From: Sweltsa coloradensis
Lineage: Eukaryota > Arthropoda > Insecta > Plecoptera > Chloroperlidae
Assembly (NCBI GenBank): GCA_024449915.1
Contig: JAMZAV010000356.1
Location: forward strand, 310,001 to 374,000
DNA: 64,000 nt
Direction of reading: 5' to 3'
Shown here: positions 23,796-35,267 of the stretch, in pieces
Layout of the letters: each line of letters begins with the position of its first letter
Numbering within the stretch: position 1 is the first letter of the stretch
Made by a program: the position numbers and the translations under genes
The notes under the pieces: model-generated
What the model was told of the DNA's origin: nothing
Database searches by the model: none
The model's input: only the letters and a program-made list of their open reading frames with translations

Positions 23796-24200
23796 GATCA
23801 CGACAAACCCGACATGTTCATGGATCGGCAGAGTTCGGCCAGCAAGTTGTTTCAATTACAGCCACTCACACCAGATGTCGCACATGGCAAGGCTTAACCG
23901 TTCCTTATGGATGACTTGGACTCTAGATTACGTCATTCTCACAGCCGAACCTACCCGAAGTCGCGTCCTGCTTCGTGTAACTTCGACTCTCGAACTAACT
24001 TGATTACCTGTGACCAACACCAGATGCCAATACACGACAAGGCTCTGTCATTCTTTAAGGATGACTTCGTAGACGAAGAAAGATTTAGAAATTACGTCAT
24101 TACAAATCCACGAACATTGTCGAAGTCGCATCTTGGTTCGGCAAAGATCGGCAGCCGAGTTAATTCTAATTTTCCCCTCCTACAAACGATGCAGACACAC
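23796..24200 (+). repeat. ~150-bp tandem repeat (two to three diverged units)
   Basis: CCAGATG starts a unit at about 23871 and again at about 24021. Both units contain CAAGGCT, a CATTCTTTA or CGTTCCTTA stretch, GGATGACTT, ACGTCATT and CGAAGTCGC in the same order. A partial unit with GATCGGCAGAGTTCGGC precedes them. The 106-codon frame across units is a repeat by-product. A further unit sits at 26140-26235. Confidence 0.6.
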
Positions 24201-24338
24201 GGCAAAATTCCGTACGTTGAATGTTAGAAGGTCGCTAGTATAGAGAATTCGGGTCGGGTCGTGTACATGGGGCTGACCAGAAGTCAAAACAATATACCGA
24301 TAAAGAGAAACAAACTAATCTTTAATTATGGCGGTCCA

Positions 24339-24473
24339 GGATTGGAGGGCCGGTCCGGATTTACAAACGATTTTGGTGGAGGTGCCGGTCCAGGATTTAC
24401 AAACGATTTTGGTGGAGGGGCCGGTCCAGGATTTACAAACGATTTTGGTGGAGGTGCCGGTCCAGACCATTTT
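24339..24473 (+). repeat. 36-bp minisatellite, in frame
   Basis: Three consecutive units of GGATTTACAAACGATTTTGG followed by TGGAGGTGCCGGTCCA, plus a partial unit. Read in frame they give a 12-residue GPGFTNDFGGGA repeat inside a 73-codon frame (24261-24482). A silk- or cuticle-like low-complexity exon is conceivable. With no splice context or neighbouring exon, a chance in-frame minisatellite is more likely. Confidence 0.85.
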
Positions 24474-24499
24474 ATTATTTAAATAACCCGATACAAATG

Positions 24500-24985
24500 C
24501 CATTCAATGAATATCCAGGCAATAGAAAATGAATTGGGAGGATACCAAATTGTAATATTTTCACAGTAAAGATAAAGTATTATATCAGCACTCATTTCCA
24601 TACACGACCCGAAAACCGAAGCAGTAAGTAAAAAAAAGTTAAGTTTAAACTTACCCTTTTATGTTATTAACTTTTGTTCTAGACTGAATTATAATTATTA
24701 TAAGTATTTTTAGTATGCTCTACCTTGAACAGATACCTAAGTATATAAAGTATATCTGTGTATTAGAATATCCACTATTTCACACTCTCTTCGGAGCAGT
24801 GCATATCTGTACCATGTACACGATCAAAATGAAATAAAGAATTATTTTTATTTCGCGAACCAGTACCGAATGTCAGAACCTCTAGCCGCCCAACCTAGTC
24901 GCTGGGGACGCTGACATCTTAGTTCTGGCTTTCAACACTACGTTGCCATGTTGTTAAAGAAATGTGGAAAAGACCTAATGGCTAA
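24500..24985. other. Intergenic spacer
   Basis: No feature that can be supported. Confidence 0.35.
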
Positions 24986-25369
24986 TTAAGAGGATGGGAT
25001 AGTCGCCGAAATTACAATCACGCGAAATTAGAGTTTTTTCGTGATATCTCGAGAACGAAGCAAAATATCTAAAAACTGATTCTAGACCGCTATGTGGTTT
25101 TGTTAGAACAACATAATGCAAGAAAAATATTCCAATATAATAATTGGTGCGCATTGTATTTAAGATATGCATTTAATTAATTAAAATTCTAATAAAAAAC
25201 TTAATAACCATCACATTACAATATTTTTTCTTGCATTATGTATATTGTTCTAACAAAACCACAATTCGGTCTAGAATCAGTTTTTAGATATTTTGCATCG
25301 TTCTCGAGATATCACGAAAAAACTGTAATTTCACGTGGTTTTAATTTCGCGACCATCCCATCATCTTAA
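24986..25369. mobile_element. TTAA-bounded MITE with ~150-bp inverted arms
   Basis: TTAA at 24986-24989 and at 25366-25369 bound inverted arms beginning GAGGATGGGATAGTCGC and GATGATGGGATGGTCGC. The arms continue through CGAGAACGAAGCAAAATATC, GATTCTAGACC and AACAACATAATGCAAGAAAA with few mismatches, around an A/T-rich centre. TTAA flanks are typical of piggyBac-type insertion; no transposase is present. Confidence 0.85.
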
Positions 25370-26139
25370 GTCCTTAAACAAAGAAACGTGTCGTCGATAA
25401 ATGTTTACTAGGTAAGAATGAACTTAATGTTAGCTACAGTCATCACCATCAGGTGAAAAGTGCAGAATGTGAAAGTCAGACTGTGATTTATGTTCTCTAT
25501 TCTTTCTCAACCTGTCAATTCTTCTCGTTGCCATGCATAGTTGCTAAGGAGTTGAACCAATGATATTAAACATCTATAGAAGCTATTTTCCCAGTCATTG
25601 GTCCACTAGCGTGTCAATAAGAAGCCATCTTGAATAGGTCAGTTTGTATAGTAAAGTAGGTTTAGTGATTTGTAGCCCAAATATTTTTAAAGATGGCTGT
25701 CAAATTGACAGGTGAGCATATTAACCATTAACACCAATTGTAGAATAACTTCTTATTGTTTCTGTTTGTGCATTCCCATGCTGCTCAAGCTAAATCCATA
25801 TCAAAACAATCCAGAAAAATACATAATTGCATTTAAATCATAAAGTCGAGCATAAATTAAAACGCCAAATCGCCATATTGAATAGGTCAGATTGACGCTT
25901 CAATTTGCAACGCTCGCGTCTGTGCGGACATATTGGACACTGGCGATCTAGCCTACTATAGGTGTTAAATATTATTGAGTTGACCAATCACACAATTTTA
26001 ACATAATGTAAAATTAAAATCATCGGGCTACTACCACGCCGCCATCTTGGTTTTCAACAAACCATTACCGTGAAGCTGCCACACAATGACGCCACACTAT
26101 CAGTGGATTACTAATAAATGATACTTCACTTTCCACTCC
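25370..26139. other. Intergenic DNA, nothing assigned
   Basis: Moderate-complexity DNA with repeated but diverged GCCATCTTG/GCCATATTG words. No exon or repeat ends are recognised. Confidence 0.35.
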
Positions 26140-26235
26140 GATCTTTCCCGAAGTCATGTTCGGCAAGGATCGGTTCCCGAGACACGACAACCTCCGCCAT
26201 TCTTTATGGATGACTTCGAGCCTGACTGAACAAGG
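26140..26235 (+). repeat. Diverged unit of the 23.8-kb tandem repeat
   Basis: CCGAAGTCATGTTCGGCAAG, CGGTTCCCGAGACACGACAA and CCATTCTTTATGGATGACTT match the motif order of 23796-24200. It is a single dispersed unit. Confidence 0.5.
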
Positions 26236-26708
26236 TATCCAGGTGATCACATCATTGATTCAGGAAGAACATGACGTCACAGACATTTCTCCACTTTCTC
26301 TTGTTCTTGTGTCAACGCGTGGGGTGTGTTAAACCTATAGTCGAGTTCAGTGAAAGATTGGTCCGTAAGTAAACGGAAATCTCGTCTTCTTCAAAGTGAA
26401 CAAGAGGTTTTTGTTTATTTTCTTTAAAGGGGTATTCATGCGCTTAACACCAAAAAAATATTTCATTCAGGCTAACTTGTTGTTATGAATTAAGAAATTA
26501 ACAGAAAAATTTTTGGGTCCACCATGACCCCTCCAAAAAATATCAAACTTCGTATTTTTCGAGTAAGGCCCTATCGGCAATAATCACCCATTAGAAATAT
26601 CATGGGGACGATTTTTAAACCCCGTGGCCTTAAAGGATTTTTATCCCAAAAAATATTGGTTATTATTAACGTACTCTACCTACAGCCTTTTCTGTTAATC
26701 ATCTATAT
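26236..26708. other. Left flank of the LTR element
   Basis: No gene recognised. The last four bases, ATAT at 26705-26708, match the four bases after the right LTR. A 111-codon frame begins here and runs into the LTR; its upstream part has no recognisable content. Confidence 0.4.
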
Positions 26709-27679
26709 TGTCATGTTTGGGGTAGTTTCTACCCTTGTTACTGGTATAATTTCATTGATTATTGCTTGTGACAAGACAGTGATTGCATTACGATGTCACA
26801 AGTATAAGGAGGTCATGCTTGTTGCTGCAATGACCATTGCGCGCGTGTATGGCGTACGTGTGTTGCTGACAGATGGATTATTTGTCACTTTATTGTTATT
26901 TGTGGCAATACCAGGTGTATTTGAATTGCTGGTCTAAGCATTGTGACATGAGCTAATAGACTCGCACGCGCTCCTTCTCGGGGAACTAAGTGGCGACATA
27001 GTGCTGACTTTGCGTTTCGACACTGCAATGACTGCTAATTAATTTGGACTTTGAATCAGCTCGGTGACTGAGGAGGCGTAAGCCCGGTTGAGTCGGGGAG
27101 TTACAATCTGACCACGAACGAACAAGTCGTCTTCGAGAGCAAGTACAATGGTGTTCTGACAAAGAATTGTTGACAAGAAGAGTAATTAGTTAGCAGTGCA
27201 TTGGAAACATCGAGTATCGAATGGATTAGCCGATCAAGAGGCAAGAAGACAGAAGAAGGTAGAACATCTGCACTCCCACGTCCGAGACTGAGTCACGGCT
27301 GATCCAGGACCAAACCAGAGAGAGAGAGAGGACTTAAAGTAAGACATGGGGTTTCATTACTATAGGTCAAGTCACTCACTACATAGGGGTTCGAACTCAC
27401 GTTCAATCAGGTGAAATGCATAAGCTTAACCAACAGGCTAATTAGGATGATTGTGTTTAAATACAAGTGCTCCTTCTTTTTGTTGAGATTGTGTTCTTGT
27501 TTGTGATAATCCTCTCTATATACATGTCCTAGAAAACCACCTCATTAAATACCTATCGATTTCGGTCACTGTTGGGAAGATTAGTCTGTGTAACAAACAA
27601 CAGCTACGTTCCCCCAGAACAATAGTTACTTTGGTAAATAACATCTATACCAAGGGCTAATCAACCTCTCAACTTGACA
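26709..27679 (+). mobile_element. Left LTR of a large LTR retrotransposon
   Basis: This 971-bp sequence begins TGTCATGTTTGGGG and ends CTCTCAACTTGACA, so it has TGTCA/TGACA inverted termini as LTRs do. It matches 45779-46748 in direct orientation; by eye I count three substitutions and four small indels. Outer flank ATAT matches the outer flank of the right copy. Inside it are a short GA run near 27318-27329 and an ATTAAA at about 27543 that could serve polyadenylation. A 74-codon hydrophobic frame starts six bases in. Family (Ty3/Gypsy-like) is inference. Confidence 0.85.
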
Positions 27680-27700
27680 TGGTGGTGGCGCCTTGGTTGT
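27680..27700 (+). promoter_or_regulatory. Candidate primer-binding site
   Basis: TGGTGGTGGCGCCTTGG starts directly after the ACA end of the left LTR. A TGG start reflects pairing with a tRNA CCA end, and TGGCGCC is common in Ty3/Gypsy primer sites. I cannot say which tRNA is used. No equivalent follows the right LTR, as expected for a left-LTR junction. Confidence 0.5.
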
Positions 27701-27826
27701 ATATGATAGTGCATTTATATACAAGGTATAAAATGGGTTTCGATGGGTTTTCTGACGTGTGTTAGAGTGGGTTTCAACTTGACATGGTAGGGGTTTTCAA
27801 CAAAGTGGGTTGACCTTAAACATAAT

Positions 27827-28027
27827 TTGTTATGTTTTATGAGCTATATTGACAGCGATAGGATAGAAGGGATTACTTTATCGGAGAAGATGAATTCCGC
27901 TCCACTTTTTACGCCGAGGGCTTATCACAAGGAGGAGGATGATGCCGAGGATCGTAGGCTTAAGCATTACTGTCGTTTGTTAACTCAGAGAGTCCAGCAG
28001 AAAGGTGAAGGGGTAGTACACTGTTAG
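27827..28027 (+). other. Short open frame after the left LTR, unrecognised
   Basis: The 66-codon frame is charged and rich in Glu, Asp, Arg and Lys over residues 30-60. Its place just inside the left LTR is where gag would begin in an intact element, but it shows no gag motif and closes quickly. It may be a remnant of a gag start or chance. No ribosome or splice context decides the start. Confidence 0.2.
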
Positions 28028-30295
28028 AAAAGACCGCATTTTTAATGCACGGTCAGGCGCATGTAGCGCGTGGTTATTCAAGTGCTGGTGCTTTCTCGAT
28101 GTGTTTTCAGTCACATTAGCTTGAGAGTTCGGGATAGCCAATCAAACGCGAGAGAATCAATGCAGCGTGCGTGAAACGGCGCTCGGAAATACTCGGCTGT
28201 CTCCCGGAACGGCCCGAGTTGTCATTGTGCTTGAAAAGTAATTCACTAGTGCGTGATTCTCTTTCGGAAACGTTCGTTGATCTCCGGGAGTCGTAGTTCG
28301 TCATACTACACTAGCGTTCCTAGCTGCACATGTCAAAACTCGCAGCTACAGAACAGTGTGTGGAATCTATGGTAGATGGAGCTCTTCTGATTGACAACAA
28401 ATACGACTCATAAATTGAATATCACATTGGCGCCAAAGGAAAAAAAAAGATGATCAAAACTAAAACTGTAATTTACAAAACGTTATCAAGATATTCTGGT
28501 CACTTAGATATACTTGATCAATTATTATTTTTTATTGAGAGCATATATTTTATTCACCATGCTGCAATTATTAATAATTTTACAATATTTTCGGCATTGT
28601 TAAAACAAAAACTTCTTCGTACAGTGGAGGAAACTATTATTATGAAGGCTGTCACATTTGAAGCATTCTGGAACGGATATTTAATATGGTTATTTAATAG
28701 AAATGTATTTATTTATTTATTTGATGGCTTATACGTAAGAAGATTGGCTTAAAATATATAAAAATAAACTATATTAAATACAATTTCTATTTTATTTTGA
28801 AGAGTGAATGTTAAAATGTAGAAATAAAAATTTAATGAATACATAACAAGCGCGCAACCCCAACACAAGCTGAAGAATCGGTAACGATCTATGGAAAACT
28901 TTGTTCATTGTTATCGAAAATACACAATTTCGTTGCAGTCAAATGGTATTGTTAATATAGTACGCATATTTTTCTTACGGGCTGAAGGAACCCTCCAATG
29001 GAATAAACCTCAACTTCCTAGTAAAATATTTGACAATCAAAGAGGAGAAATGTACATGATGGATTGGTTTTGAATCACGTGCTATTCTAGTGCGGGTGAA
29101 AGACCGCGATTGCACGCATGAATGCAAGACAGACACGAGACAGTAGTCCGCCTCACACAGTTTGTATTTTACAAAACATTATTGCTTTGAATTGTGGATT
29201 TCGTAATTGTTTGAAACGCTGTTTGATTTAATTACTTATTGGAGTAAAAACATTATGCTAAGTACTAAGTATGGTAGTTGCTAGTTGGGCAATATGGTTG
29301 TGGTTAAAAAGTTCATGATTCAAGTAGGCTACATTCCTCTGCAGTCTCGCATCTTCTCTCACATTCCGAGGTCCTTTTATTATTGATATTATAAACCGCA
29401 ATCTGCTAGATGGCTAACACACACACATACGCTGACATAATATATAAGAATAGTTTGTGTTTTCTTATATATCTAAGCGTACAATAATGTGCCATATGAA
29501 GTGAGCCTGCAAGTCTAGTAATACAATGTCAACAGACAATGAATTATAAAGCATACGCAGGCAGGCAGCGCAGAGGCAGTGGTTTTTCCTCGGACATACC
29601 GTCACAATCGAATTCCAAAAGGCCTACACGATACCTAGTAGGCACCCTGGGCAATTTTCCCACGATAAATTTAAATTTGTCGTTCATACTTCAACTCAAT
29701 CTCTAAGTAAAAAAGAGTTTCCTCCCCAAAGACAAAATATCATTCTTTCAATAAGAGCCCATAGGCTCGGTGTGAAACAACAATCATGCACAAAAGTAGC
29801 AAAGTGTAATGCATTCGACATAAGATCATAAGATCGTTCATACTTAAAATACAAGGATAAATACAATAGAATTAGCACAACAGACAATACTAGAATGAAG
29901 CCCACAAAATCTGAAGGGATTTGAGTGTGATCTTATTAAACCCACTATTTAAAAGTATCCCCAGGGGAAGTTAATTAAAAGGAAGATGATTTCGGATATT
30001 GAACATTGGCTTCGGATTGGCACAGTAATAATTGGTTTAATTACTTCACACATAAAATGTTAATTATTCATTATTGTTGTTGATTATGTATTTTATGTTT
30101 AGTGTTTTAGTGTTTTAATGTTTATTGTGTTGTCACATCAATGCAATCATTGCATTGTAGTAACACACACACATTGTCTAGTTGACTCCGCTCCAAATGT
30201 GTGATGTATATTGTAGTTTTGATCGACTTATCACTATACGCTTTAATGTGCTTTAATCTCACGCTCTAAAACTGTTTATCTATACTTTCACACCC
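28028..30295. other. Interior of the LTR block, unassigned
   Basis: Frames at 28450-28752 (100 codons) and 28891-29073 (60 codons) have no recognisable domain. A SINE-A tail fragment (CACCCTGGGCAATTTTCCCA and following) lies at about 29643-29685. GAAAGACCGC occurs near 28030 (as AAAAGACCGC) and at 29099, possibly marking the ends of an inserted segment. Confidence 0.35.
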
Positions 30296-30965
30296 CTTAT
30301 AAGATCCCTACTGCCAGTCCCCTTGTTCGTCTTGACTCTGATACTATCCCCCGCGCTCACACAGTCAAAGTCCTAGGCCTTGCACTAACTGATAATCTAG
30401 ACTGGTCCATCCATGTAAACCACGTTGCCAGCAAAATATTATCTGGCTGCTACTCAATCAGAAAGCTCAAACAAATAGTTCACCCCCACATCCTATTGCT
30501 AGTTTACTTTGCACACATTCACTCTCACTTATCATATGGCCTGCTATTTTGGGGAGCTTCCCCCATGCGAACAGAATATTCATTCTCCAAAAGAGAGCGG
30601 TTCGTATCATAGCTGGTGTCTCCAGAAGACACTCATGTAGAGAACTTTTCAAGGAACTTGGTATTCTTACTCTAGCATGTACCCTTATCCAATCAGCCGC
30701 ATTATTCGTTCACACCAACCGTAACCTCTTCCATCTAAATGCTTCTGTGCACTCCCATAACACTAGAGCCAACCTTCACATACACAGGCCCTCCCACAAT
30801 CTGCGCCTCTTTGCACAAGGCCCTGAATATCTATCTTCCACCCTCTACAATAAGCTCCCTGACCACATCAAAACCTCTCCCACCCTGTCTTCCTTTAAAC
30901 ATAAGTTGAAATCATATCTTACAGCAAACAGCTTTTACTCCATCAATGACTACCTCTCCATGTAA
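30296..30965 (+). pseudogene. Decayed non-LTR (LINE) reverse transcriptase, C-terminal part
   Basis: The translated stretch carries hallmarks of the end of a Jockey/CR1-type LINE reverse transcriptase: a KVLGLALTDNLDW motif, then YGLLFWGAS, then LQKRAVRIIAG, FKELGILTL and a KLPDHIK segment near the C-terminus. Upstream of about 30560 the reading lies in one frame and downstream in another, so at least one frameshift separates the FWG block from the QKRA block. The stop is at 30963-30965. The catalytic YxDD region and the endonuclease are absent, so the copy is 5'-truncated. It lies on the same strand as the surrounding LTR element but belongs to a different class. Clade assignment is approximate. 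Confidence 0.85.
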
Positions 30966-31984
30966 ATATTTGCAGTTAATTAATTTTTATTATAATATTT
31001 ACAAATTATCTAGAGTATAACCACAAACAAGCACTGTAATTTAAAATTTTCAAATGTTCCCTTAGCCGAAATGATGTAACAAACTTCTATATATAATATG
31101 TGCTTACACGCTTCCTTGGATTGTGCAGGTATATAAGACACATTCTGCTGTACATCCTCCAATTGCTGTTTTCTGTGCCATCAGCAATTCTCATCACAAT
31201 ATCACATCAATATTGCTTTATATCCAACTTTTCTTTATTCTATATGAATTCTTAATCTAGTAGGGCATTCTATTATTTTGCATCTACTTTACTTTAACAT
31301 AAACACTAATCAATCAATCATCACACACACATATATATATCAATTATATATTATAGACACATTCTACTGTACATCATTGCTGTTTTCTGTGCCATTAGCA
31401 ATTCTTATCACAATATCATATCAATTATTGCTTTATATCCAATTTTTCTTTATTCTTTATGAATTCTTAATCTAGTAGGGCATATTTTGCATCTACTCTA
31501 CTTTACCATAAACACTAATCAATCAATCATCATATATATACTAGACACATTCTCCTGTACATCATTGCTGTTTTCTGTGCCATCAGCAATTATTATTATC
31601 ACAATATCACATCAAAAATTGCTTTATATCCAACTTTTCTTTATTATATATGAGTTCTTAATCTATAGTAGCGCATGCTATTGTTTTGCATCTACTCTAC
31701 TTTAACATAAACACTGTGTTTATCATTATTAATCAATTAATGAATCATCATATATATATATATCAATATTATCAATCATCATACATATCAATATCAATAT
31801 CCATATCAATTATCATTTATGCTTTATATTCAACTATTCTTTCTTCTAACACTGTGTATATCATTATAATTACTATCACTTTTATTATTAATTATTAATT
31901 ATAGACTATTCACTTTCTCTGCAAAGAGTAATACTTGTACACTGTACTAGTCTAAGTGAATAAAAATATCTATCTATCTATCTA
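30966..31984 (+). mobile_element. LINE 3' untranslated region with three tandem units and TATC tail
   Basis: After the RT stop, a 188-219-bp unit recurs. GACACATTCTGCTGTAC starts at 31137, with close variants at 31356 and 31544. Each unit carries TTGCTGTTTTCTGTGCCATC, GCTTTATATCC and a TTTGCATCTACT segment. The region ends with AATAAA at 31959-31964 and a (TATC)n tail at 31967-31984, a usual LINE 3' end. The 65-72-codon frames in the units are repeat by-products. Confidence 0.8.
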
Positions 31985-33105
31985 TGTGTCCTGAGGTATA
32001 ATCATTGAGTAAAGGTTCTATACTCAATGGTATAATCTTACCATGGAGTTTTTAACTATGATACGAAGGCAAATAAGGCTATCAAATTTCAAAATGCATA
32101 ACATGCGACGCATATTATTTGAGATGCAATATTATATTTTGCACCGCACCGCATCACACACTAATCTAATCCATGATGTGCCGCACGTAATTTTTCTTTG
32201 GTTTGAATTCTGGCTTTTGTAAGATTAGCGATTCTTGGAAGGTGATACAAGAAACGCAAACTGAAAGTATTGATTATTATTATTTATCATTATCATTATT
32301 AAATACGTAGTGCCATTTACGAGTCAACTTGTTGTCTTTTAATGGCAATGATGCTCAGAGTTATTTTTTCAATTGTTCCGTGCAATAAGCAATTTTCTCA
32401 TTTAACGTCATTCATGAGAAATAAAATAGTAAAAATGCTAACAATAATATAGTTGTAGTATATGCTGTAGACAGCTACTATTTCATCCCCGGTACCCGAC
32501 CCTTCGATCTTTAAAGTAAGTGCATTCTAAGTTCTTACTTAACCAAAATTATGATTCGTCATGTTAATATTTTTTTAACTGTAATTTTTATTGCGGTTAA
32601 TAACTCATACGCATACTGAGATGACTCAGAGGGGTCTTTCCCATCTATAACAAATATTTGAATTGATTATCTAAGTTATAAATTAATCTCCGACATAAAA
32701 TAAAAAAAGCGGCATTGTGTGAGTATTATGCTCTGTTGACTGTCAGCAGACAAAATCTCTCAAGTAACAGCAAAACCTTACCCTGTGTATTAAAATCGCA
32801 AAAACGCTAAAAAAGACGATATTTAGAAATAGAAACTGAACTTATGTAGAGTGTACGGGTAACGACGATAGTGAAGAGTCTTCAACAAATACTTTTAGAA
32901 ATCCCCCGACTTCAAAGGGCAGTAATATTTTTATTACGAACGCCCACATAATAAGAAACAGTCATGTTGGAACGGAAAATATTGGTTGTTTTACTAGAAC
33001 TAGTAAGTTGGTAAAAAGATTTTCAAATGATATGCCAAATATTTAATAGAAACCACCACACAGAAGTGGGGTTCATCTACTCAATGCACTCCATTGATAT
33101 TAAAT
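31985..33105. other. Interior of the LTR block, unassigned
   Basis: A/T-rich, with a short ATT/ATC microsatellite near 32272-32300. No coding or repeat assignment. Confidence 0.35.
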
Positions 33106-33362
33106 TCCTGGAAATCCTTCATTACCTGCGGCGACAGGCGCGTCTGACCGGTCCAACTGTCATCGTCGCATGCATTGTGCTTTTGAATTTTATACAAAGC
33201 ATTTTAGAATCTTCCAAGGGAAGCTGCGAACTGTGTGTAGTTCAAGTGCAAATGTTTGTGACAGCAAGAAGCAAGTGTGCCAGTCACCAGGAATGGATGT
33301 CCATGTCTGCATCTACTCCACAGCCACACGGTTGTACTACTGTTTTCATTTGTCACAAGTAA
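33106..33362 (+). other. GC-richer open stretch, possible exon
   Basis: Two overlapping frames stay open here. One has seven cysteines spaced over ~60 residues (CSSSANVC, KKQVC, DVHVC) and ends at CACAAG|GTAATA-like sequence that could be a splice donor. The other is mildly hydrophobic. I recognise neither. Composition differs from the A/T-rich surroundings, which is the only reason to list it. Confidence 0.15.
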
Positions 33363-34200
33363 TATTCTTGCATGTCATATATTATATTTTTTTGTTTTTT
33401 TTGGGAACAATCGTATTTTGTAGCCAACCCACCCTTTCTTTTCCCATGCCATCACGACGCTAGTGCGTGGCGATGGATGGTGCCCGCGCGGTCGGGGGAA
33501 ACTGCTCGCAATCGCCACCACACGCATTACCATCGCGTCCCGCCGCCACCCCCCGGTCGACTCAACCCATTTAAATGTGTATGTGAGTGTATTTATATGA
33601 ATTGTAGCCTACTTGCGCAAATTAAAAAAAATACCCTGCCCCACGGCAACGCACTTAATGCCCTCCCCCCCCCCCCCAACCCCACTAACATACTTTTCCT
33701 TTTCGAGGGGGTCTCTATAATAACAAGTACCAAACAAATTTATGTAAGGTACAAAATATTTATTTGATTTAGAATTTAAACGAACTTGTATTTTGTAAAT
33801 ACTACTTGTTATCCTTTCCCCCGTTTAGATTCTATCCGCTGACCATTGTGGGGGCGCGACATGTCCCGATTGCGATTTATCTTTGCCTCCTCAATCATCG
33901 ACCTGTTTAAATTTACTACTCGGTTTTGCCCCCGTGTATAACATCCACACAGCCTTTGTGCATCATGGGGTGCATCGTGCATGCAGTTTTTAGCGTATGA
34001 TATTGATGCCGTATGATCCCAAGGGACGGGGGTTCTATGCATGCTCGCATAAGTTTGGTTTATTTGGATTAGGGGCGCGTCACCCGTTAGGTCACTGATA
34101 ATGAGCCACTCTGGGAACATGTGGGGAGTCCTACAAAACATCGCCCCCCCCCCCCCCCCATAAGTCAGGCCTTGATTCGGCCTTGTTTAATTGGGCAGTC
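33363..34200. other. Intergenic DNA with CpG-rich patch and poly-C tracts
   Basis: 33440-33560 is GC- and CpG-rich, unlike its surroundings. Poly-C runs lie at about 33665-33679 and 34143-34160. Frames crossing them are low complexity. Confidence 0.4.
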
Positions 34201-34221
34201 TGTACTCTGAATAGTCGTATT

Positions 34222-35158
34222 GTTGGATGAGCGTATTTGGAAAATCTTCCATATTTTTAAATCAAATGAGCGATTTTATTTTTCGACGTCCGATTTCGAA
34301 ACCTGAATGAAAAATGCTGTCGAAAAAATATTTCACAAATTTGTAATATACATTTCAAAATTATTTAATTAATATTGTCTTATTGAAGCCTACATTGTTG
34401 TTGTAAAGTATTTCAAAGTTTTCAATTGGTTAATCACTACTGTTTTTTATTATGTGCATTTATATGTCAATTATGTTAAGTTTTTGGTGGTCCTCCTTTT
34501 GTAAATCAAGTTAATAAATAAAGGCTGTTTTGTCCGTGGGAGAGCGAGCGACGAAAAACATAACTTTCTAGCTATTTTTCTAGTAACAAAATGAGGTTTT
34601 CGGTAGATCTTTATTTTTTTTTATTTATTTATTTATTTATTTTTTTTATTTATTTTTTTTTTTAAACGTCTATCCTATTCAGTTATAAAAACTGATTTAC
34701 AAGGGGAACAACAAAATAAATCTAATTACATAGATGCAGAAACAACAATAAATTACATTTTCGTAAATATTTGAAATAGTAGCATTACAACAACAATGCA
34801 TTTAACACAAAAATTTTGGTAACAAATTCAAAAACGTATATTAAAAGTTTTAAATTTCTCTCGATTCTGACTCTTTTAAACTTTTCTTTTAGAAAGAAAT
34901 ACTCACCATTATTTAAATGTCCATGTGAAATATGAACGTTGTAGCCCCACCCGTTGGTCAGAATTGGCCCAAATGGCACGAAATATCGCACTAAAATCGA
35001 AAAAAAAATCGTAAAAGTACGATATTCATGAGAAATATTTCTTCGATTGTACCAAAAATGTAGCAAGCCCTAAGTTCAGAGAAAACGAAGGTCGTGTCAA
35101 AATTTTCATCAAGATCGCATATGCCGTTTTGCCCGGTAGAGAGCGAACAAACAGACGG

Positions 35159-35197
<39 letters not shown>

Positions 35198-35267
35198 ACC
35201 CGAGCTAAATTTTTTGGGGGGGTCGGTGAAATTGAAGTCTTCGCTTCGCTCATCCAATTAAAGTAGA
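34222..35267 (-). mobile_element. Helitron copy interrupted by LINE-like 3' ends
   Basis: The right end, read on the minus strand, is TCTACTTTAATTGGATGAGC at 35267, a good Helitron 5' start with the GAGCGAAGCG signature. The left part carries GTTGTTGGATGAGCG as in 51680-52456 but lacks the CTAG end. Between them lie LINE-like 3' ends at ~34440-34525 and 34664-34800. A 38-base A run at 35159-35196 sits where other copies have a short A-rich stretch. 34865-35100 matches the window start. Boundaries on the left are uncertain. Confidence 0.55.
34664..34800 (-). repeat. LINE-like 3' end inside the Helitron
   Basis: On the minus strand it reads GTTGTTGTAATGCTACTATT, TCTGCATCTATGTAATTAG, GTTGTTCCCCTTGTAAATC and GAATAGGATAGACG, then a T/A-rich tail that spans 34610-34663 as TTTA units. 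It matches 48260-48415. Confidence 0.65.

Noticed and set aside
31278..31898. Three similar 65-72-codon hydrophobic frames in a row
   Set aside because: They arise from the tandem units in the LINE 3' untranslated region.
34991..35257. Poly-Phe frames on the minus strand
   Set aside because: They cross a 38-base A run inside a Helitron copy.
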